From assembly GCA_965263365.1 (NCBI GenBank), contig OZ253672.1, positions 682,001 through 746,000 on the forward strand: a stretch of 64,000 nucleotides of DNA. The letters run 5' to 3'. The translations under genes and the position numbers were made by a program. Below the pieces are notes generated by a model. That model saw only the letters and a program-made list of their open reading frames with translations, was not told the DNA's origin and ran no database searches. How positions within the stretch are numbered: the first letter of the stretch is position 1; each line of letters opens with the position of its first letter. Positions 1 to 8,836 of this stretch are shown piece after piece. This stretch comes from CANMUM01 sp965263365 (GTDB taxonomy: Bacteria; Pseudomonadota; Alphaproteobacteria; Rhodobacterales; Rhodobacteraceae).

Positions 1-87
1 TTAGCGTATTTTTTTAAGTTTAGAGGCGCAACATAGCGCTAAGTATGAGAGAAAAGTGAATCGAAACGATATTGCAAATACGAAACT
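1..87. other. Window edge, no gene recognised
   Basis: All three forward frames reach a stop codon within the first 36 bases, so this could hold only the last few codons of a gene lying outside the window. The reverse strand shows no convincing reading frame. It lies just beyond the 3' end of the alpha/beta hydrolase. Confidence 0.4.
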
Positions 88-738
88 TTAGCGAAAGCTC
101 TCTGTTAGGCGCCTTTGAACGTAAGTTTTAACCTCATTTATCATTTCATCAAATCCAGGTTCAAAAAAATGATTGGCCCCTTCAATTTGCTTATGCGTGA
201 TTTCAATTCCTTTGTGCTCATGAAGCGTTTCGACTAGGGTATGCACATCTGACGGCGGCACAACGCGATCCGCGCCCCCATTTATGATCAAACCGGAGGT
301 AGGACATGGTGCAAGGAAATTAAAATCGTATTGATTGACGGGCGGCGCAATTGAAATAAAGCCGGTGACTTCGGGGCGACGCATAAGTAATTGCATTCCA
401 ATCCAAGCGCCAAAACCGAATCCAGCAATCCAACAGCCTCTAAAATTAGGTTTTAGACTTTGCAAATAGTCTAATGCGCCGGCTGCATCTGAAAGTTCGC
501 CGACGCCTTCATCAAATTCTGCTTGTGAGCGACCAACGCCGCGAAAATTAAAGCGCAAAACTGAAAAACCAAGCTCATGAAAAGCGTAATGTAGATTATA
601 CACGACTTTTTGATTCATCGTTCCGCCGAATCGCGGATCGGGCTGTAGTACGATCGCAATGGGGGCTTGATCATTTTTTTGAGGATGATAGCGGCCTTCT
701 AAACGACCATCTGGACCTTGAAATATAATCTCTGGCAT
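88..738 (-). CDS. Alpha/beta hydrolase (COG2945-like) lacking the nucleophile Ser
   Basis: A 216-residue single-domain alpha/beta hydrolase of the small dienelactone-hydrolase-like group often found next to the suf regulator in Alphaproteobacteria. Seen: the strand-loop PDPRFGGTMNQKVV near residues 33-46, LRFNFRGVGRS near 61-71, the elbow AGFGFGAWIG at 105-114, GGADRVVPP (Asp157) and GANHFF (His190). The elbow should read G-x-S-x-G, but residue 108 is Gly (codon GGT at 417-415), so the catalytic serine is absent while the Asp and His remain. Remembered relatives read GYSFGAWIG here. It is divergent from the Rrf2 gene. The substrate is unknown and the protein may be catalytically dead. Confidence 0.85.
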   Translation of the reverse strand: MPEIIFQGPDGRLEGRYHPQKNDQAPIAIVLQPDPRFGGTMNQKVVYNLHYAFHELGFSVLRFNFRGVGRSQAEFDEGVGELSDAAGALDYLQSLKPNFRGCWIAGFGFGAWIGMQLLMRRPEVTGFISIAPPVNQYDFNFLAPCPTSGLIINGGADRVVPPSDVHTLVETLHEHKGIEITHKQIEGANHFFEPGFDEMINEVKTYVQRRLTESFR

Positions 739-764
739 TGCCTATCCTAATTTATCTACTTTTC

Positions 765-793
765 TTGACAAAAAAATACGAGCTCTCTAGTTT
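765..793 (+). promoter_or_regulatory. Possible sigma70 promoter of the Rrf2 / desulfurase genes
   Basis: TTGACA at 765-770 is a perfect -35. A 17-base spacer leads to TAGTTT at 788-793, a weak -10. It sits 80 bases before the Rrf2 start in the divergent gap. The -35 is convincing, the -10 is not. Confidence 0.35.
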
Positions 794-872
794 TGGTTTT
801 TGATTATGTTCTGTTATCAACACATCGTTCGAGCGTCAATCAATATCAAATAAAGTAAATGGAGATCCTAAG

Positions 873-1331
873 ATGAAGCTTTCAACTAAAGGACGATATG
901 CAATGATTGCTTTGGCTGATTTGGTAAAGTCTTCAAGTGAAAATTTGACAAATTTAAATGACCTATCTGAACGTCAAAAAATATCACTATCCTATTTAGA
1001 GCAACTATTTATTAGGTTACGCCGTGCAAAAATTGTTGAATCTGTTCGCGGTCCTGGCGGCGGTTATAAGCTTGCAAAACCAGCGAACGAAATTCGTGTT
1101 TCCGAAATCCTTGCGGCAGTCGATGAGAATATGGACGCACTTCAACGTGGCCAAGGCGCTTCAGGTGGGGATAGTGGGACAGATGCTCAAATACTAACTG
1201 AAAAACTCTGGGAGCAATTATCAGCTCATGTTTATGTTTTTCTTCATTCCGTTCGCCTTTCAGATGTCATTAACAATGAAATGACACCTTGCCCGGCTGT
1301 TCCTCAAATTGTTGAGCTAATTGATGACTAG
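873..1331 (+). CDS. Rrf2-family transcriptional regulator (IscR-like, Cys-poor)
   Basis: A 152-residue winged-helix regulator beginning MKLSTKGRYAMIAL, with the recognition-helix stretch ISLSYLEQLFIRLRRA and the wing RGPGGGYKLAKP, typical of Rrf2 proteins that control Fe-S assembly genes. It heads the suf region 34 bases before the cysteine desulfurase, so control of that operon is the natural inference. Classical IscR binds [2Fe-2S] through three Cys near residues 92-104. Here the equivalent loop (about 84-106) has none, and the only Cys in the protein is residue 140. Rhodobacterales IscR proteins are known to have lost Cys ligands, but having none in the loop makes cluster sensing uncertain. 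A good ribosome site (GGAG) precedes the ATG. Confidence 0.88.
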   Translation: MKLSTKGRYAMIALADLVKSSSENLTNLNDLSERQKISLSYLEQLFIRLRRAKIVESVRGPGGGYKLAKPANEIRVSEILAAVDENMDALQRGQGASGGDSGTDAQILTEKLWEQLSAHVYVFLHSVRLSDVINNEMTPCPAVPQIVELIDD

Positions 1332-1374
1332 AGATCGTTAATTAATTAAAGCTTAGTTAAGAGTTTTGAAAAAG

Positions 1375-2406
1375 ATGAAGCGTACCTATCTTGATTATAA
1401 TGCGACGACGCCTCTTCGTCAGGAGGCGCGACAAGCCATGATCGAAGCAATGGATGTATTTGGCAATCCAAGCTCGGTTCACAGCGAAGGCCGCGCTGGC
1501 AAAAAGCTATTGGAAAATGCGCGTGCAGAACTGGCGGAAGCGGCCGGTGTTTCGGGCGCAGATATAGTCTTCACGTCCAGTGCAACTGAGGCGGCGGCAC
1601 TTGCACTTAAAGGTAAAGAAAAAAAATGTGCGGGTGTGGAGCACCCGAGTGTGTTGGCGCATTGTCGGATCGATTTGGAATTGATCGACGGAAAAATAAA
1701 TGATCAAGGCGATGATGTGGTGCGCCAGCTTGCGAATTCAGAAACAGGTGTTTTGCAAAAAAAAGCACGTCCCGTTTGGTTTGAAGACGCGGTTCAAGCC
1801 TTTGGAAAAATTCCCTATGCCTTTTCATGGCGGCGCGCGCGCATGGGTGCGATTTCGGCGCATAAATTTGGAGGACCAAAGGGCGTAGGAGCACTTCTGA
1901 TTGATTCAAGTCTTGATATAGAGCCTATTATAAGTGGGGGTGGGCAAGAAGGCTCTCGGCGTGCCGGGACAGAAAATTTAATTGGTATTGTTGGCATGGG
2001 CGCTGCGGCAAAAGCCGCAGAGAAGGACTTGAGTTCAGGGCGTTGGGAAGAGGTTGAAGAGATGCGCAATATGTTTGAGGCGCGCATCCTTAACGAATGT
2101 CCCGATGCGGTGATTGCAGGTCAAAATTGTGACCGCTTGCCGAATACCTCATTGGTAATTGTACCTGGTTGGAAGGGTGAAACCCAAATTATGCAAATGG
2201 ATTTGGAGGGTTTTGCAGTTTCAGCGGGCACTGCTTGTAGTTCTGGGAAGGTGAATGAAAGTCTGACACTTAGATCCATGGGTTATGATACATTATCTGC
2301 AGGCTCAGGAATACGCGTATCCTTTGGATTGGAAAGTCGAATCGACGAGGCAATGCAATTTGCTGAAGCTTGGATCTCAAAATACAAAAAATGGAAAAAA
2401 AGATAA
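1375..2406 (+). CDS. Cysteine desulfurase, IscS/NifS-like (class V aminotransferase)
   Basis: A PLP enzyme that takes sulfur from L-cysteine and passes it as a persulfide to Fe-S scaffolds. Seen: YLDYNATTPLR at the N-terminus, NPSSVHSEGR, NSETGVLQ, the PLP lysine in SAHKFGGPKG (Lys164) and the persulfide cysteine in SAGTACSSGK (Cys288). At 343 residues it is short for IscS (about 400), as is usual for the suf-linked alphaproteobacterial form. An upstream in-frame TTG at 1366 would add three residues. ATG at 1375 is preferred because it puts AAGAG at a workable distance. It follows the Rrf2 gene and probably shares its transcript. The Suf-specific enzyme SufS is encoded separately at 9.5 kb. 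Confidence 0.9.
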   Translation: MKRTYLDYNATTPLRQEARQAMIEAMDVFGNPSSVHSEGRAGKKLLENARAELAEAAGVSGADIVFTSSATEAAALALKGKEKKCAGVEHPSVLAHCRIDLELIDGKINDQGDDVVRQLANSETGVLQKKARPVWFEDAVQAFGKIPYAFSWRRARMGAISAHKFGGPKGVGALLIDSSLDIEPIISGGGQEGSRRAGTENLIGIVGMGAAAKAAEKDLSSGRWEEVEEMRNMFEARILNECPDAVIAGQNCDRLPNTSLVIVPGWKGETQIMQMDLEGFAVSAGTACSSGKVNESLTLRSMGYDTLSAGSGIRVSFGLESRIDEAMQFAEAWISKYKKWKKR

Positions 2407-2474
2407 GTTTTCAGTTGCTTATCGAGTTAAATTAAGAGTTTTAAAGAGCTAAAACTTGAAGTCATGTAAACTAT

Positions 2475-3911
2475 TTAGTGAGAATAAATGCATGGTTTCT
2501 GATTTTTAATATGTCTGCGTATCAGTGCTTTTTGATCTTTGTGATTAGGTATTAAGCGCGCGGATTCGTAGTCTAGCTTATGGTTTGCCAGTTCAGGAAA
2601 TAAAGACAAAATTTCTTCTCGGGATTCTTCGTTCAATTTGTGAACGGTATGAGGTGCTGCAAAGAAACTTTCTGTGGGAGTGTTCTCCGCAAATATTAAT
2701 TCATGTTTGTCGAATAGCAAATGATAATAAGTGACAGAAGTTATTTTTCGATCAACGACAATTCCTTTAAGGGCAGTGAGTTTGATTGCCGGAACCAATA
2801 CTTCTTTTTTTGAGAACATGCGCTCTGAAATTTTAGATCTGATTAGCATGCGGTGCTGTCGAGAGACGACCAAGTCGCGTTCTGGCAGGCCGTTGCCCAT
2901 CGCGCCCTTGCGGATGCGGATGGGTCGCAATTTTGGCGTGTTGGTGAGCTTTGAATGTGTCACGGTGAATTTGCCGATCCAACGAATGGGGCGAAGTCCG
3001 CTATCTTCGGTAATGACAAGATCACCAACGCTTAGGTCTTCAATCTTTTTTTGACCCTCCGGAATTGATATTCTACATCCTTTAGTGAAGCATGGAATCA
3101 GCCCGTCTTGAAAAGCAACAATTCCGACACTCTCTGTCGTATGGGCTTGTTCACTGTCTCCGGCTTGCTCTTCATTAATGTGGAGTTTTACATGCTTATC
3201 GCTTTGACTACTAATGGAAACGATCGCCGTATCTTTGCCATTAAGTGTTTGTGTTTCCGCTAAAATGACAGCGTCATTAACCGTTGTTCCCAGTATTATG
3301 TTTCTTGCGGTATGTGTAATCGAATTGGCTGTTGAAAAAGCGGTATTTTCGCCTGATTCGCTTCCTTTTTGAATGGCAATCCAGCCCACGGTCTCAGGTG
3401 CGTGAGCTCCGCGCCCTTGCTGCTCTTGCATTGTGAGGCGAAATCCTTCTGAAGAAATTTGAGAAGGATCAGAGTCGACAGCGTCATTTTCATTTTGAGA
3501 CATGACGGAGGTGAGTACAACGGGAGCCGTATCAAAATTTGCATTAAAATTAAGATCAACACCGTCGTTTTGATTCGACGTGCCAAAATTCTCTGTTCGC
3601 GCTTCAATAACGCGTCCATCGGGAAGTGTATGTATGCCTTCTTCTATGGCAAGCCAATTTACAGTTTCCATGGCTTGGTGGCTGCCGTCCATATAATCCC
3701 ATTCGTCAAGTGCAATAGTGAATGAAACCGTATCCCCATTTGCATCTAAGGTTTGGTCAACAACACGTATTATGAAGTCTTCGCCATTCGCGGTAGACGT
3801 GAAGGCAAATACGGGATCAGTGAGCGGTTCTTTAAGTGAGATTGTAAAGGTCGGACTTGTGTCGCCTGGATCTCCTGCGACATCAACCTTTCCAGCTTCA
3901 CCGATTGCCAT
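2475..3911 (-). CDS. Hint-domain (Hint_2) protein with three N-terminal repeats
   Basis: A 478-residue protein. Residues about 270-420 form a Hedgehog/intein-type Hint domain: it opens at Cys274 (IPCFTKGCRIS), then has IEDLSVGDLVITEDSG, RPIRWIGK and the histidine block VVSRQHRML. The N-terminal 270 residues contain three related modules of about 90 residues with cores TVNWLAIEEG (83-92), TVGWIAIQKG (174-183) and SVGIVAFQDG (261-270). The first carries DEWDYMDGSH, a signature I associate with H-type-lectin-like beta-sandwich repeats. Such Hint_2 proteins are common in Rhodobacterales, with unknown roles. No signal peptide is visible. It lies on the opposite strand between the desulfurase and sufB, so it separates suf genes. 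SD-like AGGAA precedes the ATG. Confidence 0.8.
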   Translation of the reverse strand: MAIGEAGKVDVAGDPGDTSPTFTISLKEPLTDPVFAFTSTANGEDFIIRVVDQTLDANGDTVSFTIALDEWDYMDGSHQAMETVNWLAIEEGIHTLPDGRVIEARTENFGTSNQNDGVDLNFNANFDTAPVVLTSVMSQNENDAVDSDPSQISSEGFRLTMQEQQGRGAHAPETVGWIAIQKGSESGENTAFSTANSITHTARNIILGTTVNDAVILAETQTLNGKDTAIVSISSQSDKHVKLHINEEQAGDSEQAHTTESVGIVAFQDGLIPCFTKGCRISIPEGQKKIEDLSVGDLVITEDSGLRPIRWIGKFTVTHSKLTNTPKLRPIRIRKGAMGNGLPERDLVVSRQHRMLIRSKISERMFSKKEVLVPAIKLTALKGIVVDRKITSVTYYHLLFDKHELIFAENTPTESFFAAPHTVHKLNEESREEILSLFPELANHKLDYESARLIPNHKDQKALIRRHIKNQKPCIYSH

Positions 3912-4201
3912 AATATCAATTTCCTATTTTCAAATGCCTAAATAGTAAAATGAGTTAATCAAGAACTTCGATTGCACGATAAAAATTCCTGCGAAAAATA
4001 TAGTAAATATTGCGGTAGAGTTATTTAAAATCGTTTGTATTATTCTTACATTATGCGGGGACAAGTTTTGTATGTTTGAGTGACAGCAGTGTCCAATGTC
4101 GGATATGATTCAGTTGCGTTTGTCGCTTGATGAAGTCTAGAAATCATGCTTTATACGGGCAAGATTGTGAAAAATATTTAATTTAATCTGGGTGTATTGA
4201 T

Positions 4202-5692
4202 ATGAACGAAACTTATGTACGTGAAGGTGTGGATCAGGAGACCGTAACCCAAGTCAATGAAATGGCGGGTAAGTACAAATATGGTTTTGAAACAGAGATT
4301 GAGACCGAATATGCACCACTTGGGCTTTCTGAAGATATCGTACGTCTAATTTCCGAGAAGAATGAAGAGCCGGAATGGATGCTTGAGTGGCGTTTGCAGG
4401 CTTATCGGCGTTGGTTGGATATGGACGAGCCCGAATGGGCGATGGTTGATTATCCGAAAATAGACTTTCAAGACCAATATTATTATGCGCGACCCAAATC
4501 CATGGATATTCGACCTAAAACGCTTGATGATGTCGATCCTAAATTGCTTGAAACATATGCGAAATTGGGAATTCCGCTGAAAGAGCAAGAGCTTTTGGCG
4601 GGCGTACAAGAACGAAAGGTAGCTGTTGATGCGGTGTTTGACTCGGTTTCGGTTGGGACGACTTTTAAGGAGGAGTTAGCGGCTGCGGGCGTAATTTTTT
4701 GTTCAATTTCAGAGGCGATCAGGGATTACCCTGAGCTTGTTAAAAAATACCTCGGTACTGTTGTGCCTCAAAATGACAATTTTTACGCCGCGCTTAATTC
4801 GGCTGTATTTTCAGATGGCTCTTTTGTATATATTCCCAAGGGAACGCGCTGTCCGATGGAGTTGTCAACGTATTTTCGGATTAATGCGGAAAATACCGGC
4901 CAGTTTGAGCGCACTTTGATCGTTGCGGATGAAGGTTCATATGTAAGTTATCTTGAAGGGTGTACGGCGCCTAAACGCGATAGCGCGCAACTTCATGCGG
5001 CGGTGGTTGAACTGGTTGCGCTTGATGACGCGGAGATTAAATATTCGACCGTTCAAAATTGGTTCCCTGGTGATGAAGACGGTAAGGGTGGTATCTATAA
5101 TTTTGTGACCAAGCGTGCAGATTGTCGCGGGAAAAACGCACATGTGATGTGGACGCAAGTGGAAACAGGCTCGAGTGTGACTTGGAAATATCCAAGCTGT
5201 ATTTTGCGCGGTGATAATTCGCAAGGCGAGTTTTATTCGGTGGCGATTACAAATAATATGCAACAAGCCGATACGGGCACTAAGATGGTGCATTTGGGCA
5301 AAAATACAAAGTCAAGGATTGTTTCTAAGGGGATTTCGGCGGGACGTGCACAAAATACCTATCGTGGCCTTGTTTCAGTTCATCCGAAAGCTTCGAATGC
5401 ACGCAACTTTACCCAATGTGACAGTTTGTTGATCGGAGATAAGTGTGGTGCGCACACAGTGCCTTATATTGAAGCGAAAAATGCGAGTGCTAAGGTTGAG
5501 CACGAGGCGACAACGTCTAAAGTTGATGATGATCAACTATTTTATTGTCAGCAGCGTGGAATTGGCGAAGAAGAGGCGGTCGCACTCATTGTAAACGGCT
5601 TTGCCAAGGAGGTTTTACAAGAGCTTCCCATGGAGTTTGCTGTTGAGGCTCAGGCGCTAGTTAAAATTTCGCTTGAAGGAAGTGTCGGATAA
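4202..5692 (+). CDS. sufB: Fe-S cluster assembly scaffold protein SufB
   Basis: A 496-residue SufB, the scaffold that with SufC and SufD (SufBC2D) builds Fe-S clusters in the cytoplasm. Family landmarks include KYKYGFETEIETE, EWMLEWRLQAYRRW, FVYIPKGTRCPMELSTYFRIN, LEGCTAPKRDSAQLHAAVVE, the C-terminal HEATTSKVDDDQLFYCQQRG and the conserved Cys of the NFTQCDS segment. Length is normal. It starts about 290 bases downstream of the divergent Hint gene, so it likely has its own promoter, and a 156-base gap separates it from the next gene. Confidence 0.97.
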   Translation: MNETYVREGVDQETVTQVNEMAGKYKYGFETEIETEYAPLGLSEDIVRLISEKNEEPEWMLEWRLQAYRRWLDMDEPEWAMVDYPKIDFQDQYYYARPKSMDIRPKTLDDVDPKLLETYAKLGIPLKEQELLAGVQERKVAVDAVFDSVSVGTTFKEELAAAGVIFCSISEAIRDYPELVKKYLGTVVPQNDNFYAALNSAVFSDGSFVYIPKGTRCPMELSTYFRINAENTGQFERTLIVADEGSYVSYLEGCTAPKRDSAQLHAAVVELVALDDAEIKYSTVQNWFPGDEDGKGGIYNFVTKRADCRGKNAHVMWTQVETGSSVTWKYPSCILRGDNSQGEFYSVAITNNMQQADTGTKMVHLGKNTKSRIVSKGISAGRAQNTYRGLVSVHPKASNARNFTQCDSLLIGDKCGAHTVPYIEAKNASAKVEHEATTSKVDDDQLFYCQQRGIGEEEAVALIVNGFAKEVLQELPMEFAVEAQALVKISLEGSVG

Positions 5693-5848
5693 GAGAGTGG
5701 TTCTTAACGATAGGCTTTTGAATAAATAACTTTATTGATGATTTTGTCGATTATACGGCAGTTTCGCATCACTATTTTGTAATTTACGCTTTATTTTTTT
5801 GGTTTGAATCACTAAATCAGCATTGAAGATAATTTGGAAGGTGACGCG

Positions 5849-6142
5849 ATGAAATTTTTAGAGTCTTACAAAAGATATATATGGGCTGGTATTCTTGGCA
5901 TTATTATTGGAAATGTCCTCGATTTTGTAGTGTCGGGTTACGTTGATTGGGTTGTTTATGGAATAATCGCGGCAGGTGCACTCGTCCTCACCGATTTGAC
6001 TTTGCCTTATTTTGATAAATTAGTTGCCATGATCACTTCGATTTTTGCTAAGGGCGAAGAGCAAGCTGAAGATGCTAAAGAAGCGGCGGAAGAAGTCGTG
6101 GAAAGTAAGCCAAAAAGTGCAAAAGCTAAAAAAGCAGACTAA
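5849..6142 (+). CDS. Small membrane protein, two TM helices and charged tail
   Basis: A 97-residue protein of unknown function in the suf cluster. Two hydrophobic helices (about residues 8-29 and 34-52) are followed by an amphipathic Glu/Ala/Lys-rich tail (EEQAEDAKEAAEEVVE) ending KSAKAKKAD. The ATG at 5849 is preferred over an upstream TTG because GGAAGG lies 7-8 bases before it. It lies between sufB and a second small membrane gene. I recognise no family. Confidence 0.65.
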   Translation: MKFLESYKRYIWAGILGIIIGNVLDFVVSGYVDWVVYGIIAAGALVLTDLTLPYFDKLVAMITSIFAKGEEQAEDAKEAAEEVVESKPKSAKAKKAD

Positions 6143-6217
6143 TATTGCTATCAGATGGGGGCGGTTGCTCCCATTTTTACTTAACTAGTGTCCTAAATTT
6201 TTTGAGAAGTCGGTATA

Positions 6218-6421
6218 TTGAAGACAAAATTAATGATTGCGACAATCGTCGCTACCTTGGTATTTGCAGGTCTAAATTTTTTATCTGGAGTGCTGCTAGA
6301 GCAACAGGGAATCATTCGTGCGCTTTTGAGCGCACTTTGGAAGGCAGCGGTCTATGCTGCCGTTTTCTATATATTGTTCGGGCTGACGGCTCGCTTATTT
6401 GGCCTCTTTGATGATCGCTAA
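6218..6421 (+). CDS. Small membrane protein in the suf cluster
   Basis: A 67-residue, strongly hydrophobic protein with two predicted helices (about 5-27 and 33-60) and a short FGLFDDR end. The proposed start is TTG, supported by GAGAAG about nine bases upstream. An internal ATG at 6233 is the alternative. No family recognised. Its position between sufB and sufC and its hydrophobicity, rather than homology, support it as a real gene. Confidence 0.5.
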   Translation: MKTKLMIATIVATLVFAGLNFLSGVLLEQQGIIRALLSALWKAAVYAAVFYILFGLTARLFGLFDDR

Positions 6422-6567
6422 ACTCTCTAAGTTTTAGTTTAATTGGTAATTTGAATTTTTCGCATAATTGAAACTCTATTTTGAGGGTTTTGCCTTGCGA
6501 ATTTGCGTTAAGAAGCTTATCTGCATTCGGACGAGTTTTTTATGTTTTTTTGAAACGAGGTGCGCCC

Positions 6568-6882
6568 ATGGAATTATCGACCACATCTGAAATTGCCGGT
6601 AAAACTGTTTACGAAAACCTTGGCCTTGTTTTTGGTGAGGCTATTATGGGCGCCAATGTCGTTCGTGATTTTGTGGCAGGAATTACGGATTTTATTGGGG
6701 GACGCTCCGGCGTTTATGAAAGCAAAATTCAAGATGCGCGGGATACAGCCGTTGCCGAGATCCAGTCTCGGGCAGCGAGCTTAGGTGCAAATGCGGTTAT
6801 TGGATTGAAATTTGATTATGGAACAGTTGGCGATAGTATGATGATGGTATCGGTCGTCGGCACAGCGGTAAAGGTGAAGTAA
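6568..6882 (+). CDS. YbjQ family (heavy-metal-binding domain, DUF74) protein
   Basis: A 104-residue protein matching the YbjQ/UPF0145 family: TTSEIAGKTVYENLGLVFGE, ANVVRDFVAGITDFIGGRSG, ESKIQDARDTAVAEIQSRA and LGANAVIGLKFDYG. These proteins form ring-shaped oligomers and have no firm biochemical role. The start is the ATG at 6568, which gives the family length of about 105 residues. The frame is open further upstream but that extension has no family match. Its stop codon overlaps the sufC start by one base, so it is translationally coupled to the suf genes. Confidence 0.88.
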   Translation: MELSTTSEIAGKTVYENLGLVFGEAIMGANVVRDFVAGITDFIGGRSGVYESKIQDARDTAVAEIQSRAASLGANAVIGLKFDYGTVGDSMMMVSVVGTAVKVK

Positions 6883-7640
6883 TGTTAAAAATAAGTGACT
6901 TGCACGTCGATCTTGAGGATGAAGAGAAGACAATTCTTAAGGGCGTTAACCTTGAAGTAAAAGCTGGTGAAGTTGCCGCAATTATGGGCCCCAATGGTTC
7001 GGGAAAATCAACGCTCTCTTATGTGCTTTCTGGTCGTGATGGGTATGAAGTGACAAAGGGCGAAGTCGATTTTGACGGAGAAGAACTTCTTGAAATGGAG
7101 GCCGATGAGCGTGCGGCGGCGGGATTGTTTCTTGCTTTTCAATATCCGGTTGAAATTCCGGGCGTAGGCAATATGACTTTTTTGCGGACTGCCTATAATG
7201 CCCAACGAAAAGCGAATGGCGAAGACCAGGTGTCGGCGGCTGACTTTTTGAAAATTGTGCGTGAGAAGGCCAAATTATTGCAAATGAAGCCGGATATGCT
7301 TCAACGCGCGGTCAATGTAGGATTCTCAGGTGGCGAAAAGAAGCGTAATGAGATTTTGCAAATGGCCGTGCTTGAGCCGAAGTTATGCGTTCTCGATGAA
7401 ACTGACTCAGGGCTTGACGTCGATGCGATGCGTTTGGTTTCTGAGGGTGTGAATGCCTTAAGAAACCCAGATCGCGGTTTTTTGGTGATCACGCATTATC
7501 AACGTCTGCTTGATCATATTAAACCAGATGTCGTGCATATTATGGCGGATGGGCGGATTGTAAAAACAGGCGGTCCAGAGCTTGCGCTTGAAGTTGAAAA
7601 TAATGGCTATGCGCAAATTTTGAAAGAGGCGGGTTTATGA
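6882..7640 (+). CDS. sufC: Fe-S assembly ATPase SufC
   Basis: A 252-residue ABC-type ATPase, the energy-providing subunit of SufBC2D. Walker A is GPNGSGKSTL near residue 35, the Q-loop region is LAFQYPVEIPGV, the signature is FSGGEKKRNEI, Walker B is LCVLDETDSGLDVDA and the switch histidine is in VITHYQRLL. It has no membrane segments, as expected. It overlaps the YbjQ gene by one base and sufD by four (ATGA), so the run is an operon. Confidence 0.97.
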   Translation: MLKISDLHVDLEDEEKTILKGVNLEVKAGEVAAIMGPNGSGKSTLSYVLSGRDGYEVTKGEVDFDGEELLEMEADERAAAGLFLAFQYPVEIPGVGNMTFLRTAYNAQRKANGEDQVSAADFLKIVREKAKLLQMKPDMLQRAVNVGFSGGEKKRNEILQMAVLEPKLCVLDETDSGLDVDAMRLVSEGVNALRNPDRGFLVITHYQRLLDHIKPDVVHIMADGRIVKTGGPELALEVENNGYAQILKEAGL

Positions 7641-8836
7641 GCGTTAAATCGGCAATATTAGCGCAAAAGCAGAACCTTGCAAAAGAGTGGGTTGAGGGCG
7701 TTGAATTTGCTGCTGACTATATTGGCAAGCGGGGCGCGCGGGCTAAGGAGTGGCTGCTTGAAAATGGCGCTCCCAATGAGCGCGATCACTATTGGAGTTA
7801 CACAAAACCATCTTTGTTGAATTCGGAGGTGGGTCAAGATCAGTTCACGAACTATGATTTTGATGGTCTCAAGATAAGCCCAACCACCCACCATAACGGC
7901 AATGATCTCGAAATTAAACCGCTTGCGGATGCATCCCATTCTTTTTACGGGGATCTTGTGGCAAATGCGCATGGGCGCGGTGCTCGCCCTACTGCTGAGC
8001 GTATTTTACTCGGATCTGAGGGGTTATATATTCATGTGAAGGGCGACGCCGGCACTTTGGTGCTTGATCAAGATGAATGGCCAAATCGATATTATCTCGG
8101 GATTAAAATAAACGAGGGTGCAAAGCTCACAATCATTGAAAAAGGATCACAATCCGAACGCATTGAGAGCCTTTTGGAAGTCATTGTCGATGCGGGTGCA
8201 CAGTTTCATCATTTGCGTCTGGCGCCTCCGAATAATAGCGTTCGACATGGTCATTTGTTTGCCGAATTGGGAGAAGGCTCTGAGCTGCGATCTTTTACGC
8301 TTTCAGGCGAGAATAAACTCAATCGCTTTGAGAGTATTGTCGATTTAAAGGGTGATAATGCCCATGTTTCAATTTCTGGCGCCGATCTTTTGCTTGGCAA
8401 GGGCCATCAAGATGATACAGTATATATAACGCATGATGCTTTGAATTGCACATCTCGTCAGGTGTATAAGCGGGTTGTGGATGCGGGCGCGACCAGTGTT
8501 TTCCAAGGAAAAATTTTGGTGAAAGAAGGCGCGCAGAAAACGGACGGCTATCAAATTTCGCAAGGTCTAATTCTTGATGATGGCGCAGAAGTTTTGTCGA
8601 AGCCTGAGCTTGAAATTTATGCTGATGACGTTGCTTGTTCTCATGGGTCGACGACTTCAGGATTGGATGCAAATAGTTTGTTTTATTTGCGCTCACGTGG
8701 CATCGGTATGGGCATGGCCCGTCAATTATTGGTGCGCGCTTTTGTTGAAGAAGCATTGGAAGAAATTCAAGATGAAGATCTCGCTGATCGTATCGGGAAA
8801 ATTGCAGAAGAGTGGATTTTTAGCGAGGCCTTATGA
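7637..8836 (+). CDS. sufD: Fe-S cluster assembly protein SufD
   Basis: A 399-residue SufD, the beta-helix partner of SufB. The C-terminal half carries the diagnostic run KTDGYQISQGLILDD, AEVLSKPELEIYADDVACSH and GSTTSGLDANSLFYLRSRGI. The N-terminal helical part (ARAKEWLLENGAPNERDHYW) is also typical. It overlaps sufC by four bases at its start and the following membrane-protein gene by four bases at its end. Confidence 0.96.
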   Translation: MSVKSAILAQKQNLAKEWVEGVEFAADYIGKRGARAKEWLLENGAPNERDHYWSYTKPSLLNSEVGQDQFTNYDFDGLKISPTTHHNGNDLEIKPLADASHSFYGDLVANAHGRGARPTAERILLGSEGLYIHVKGDAGTLVLDQDEWPNRYYLGIKINEGAKLTIIEKGSQSERIESLLEVIVDAGAQFHHLRLAPPNNSVRHGHLFAELGEGSELRSFTLSGENKLNRFESIVDLKGDNAHVSISGADLLLGKGHQDDTVYITHDALNCTSRQVYKRVVDAGATSVFQGKILVKEGAQKTDGYQISQGLILDDGAEVLSKPELEIYADDVACSHGSTTSGLDANSLFYLRSRGIGMGMARQLLVRAFVEEALEEIQDEDLADRIGKIAEEWIFSEAL

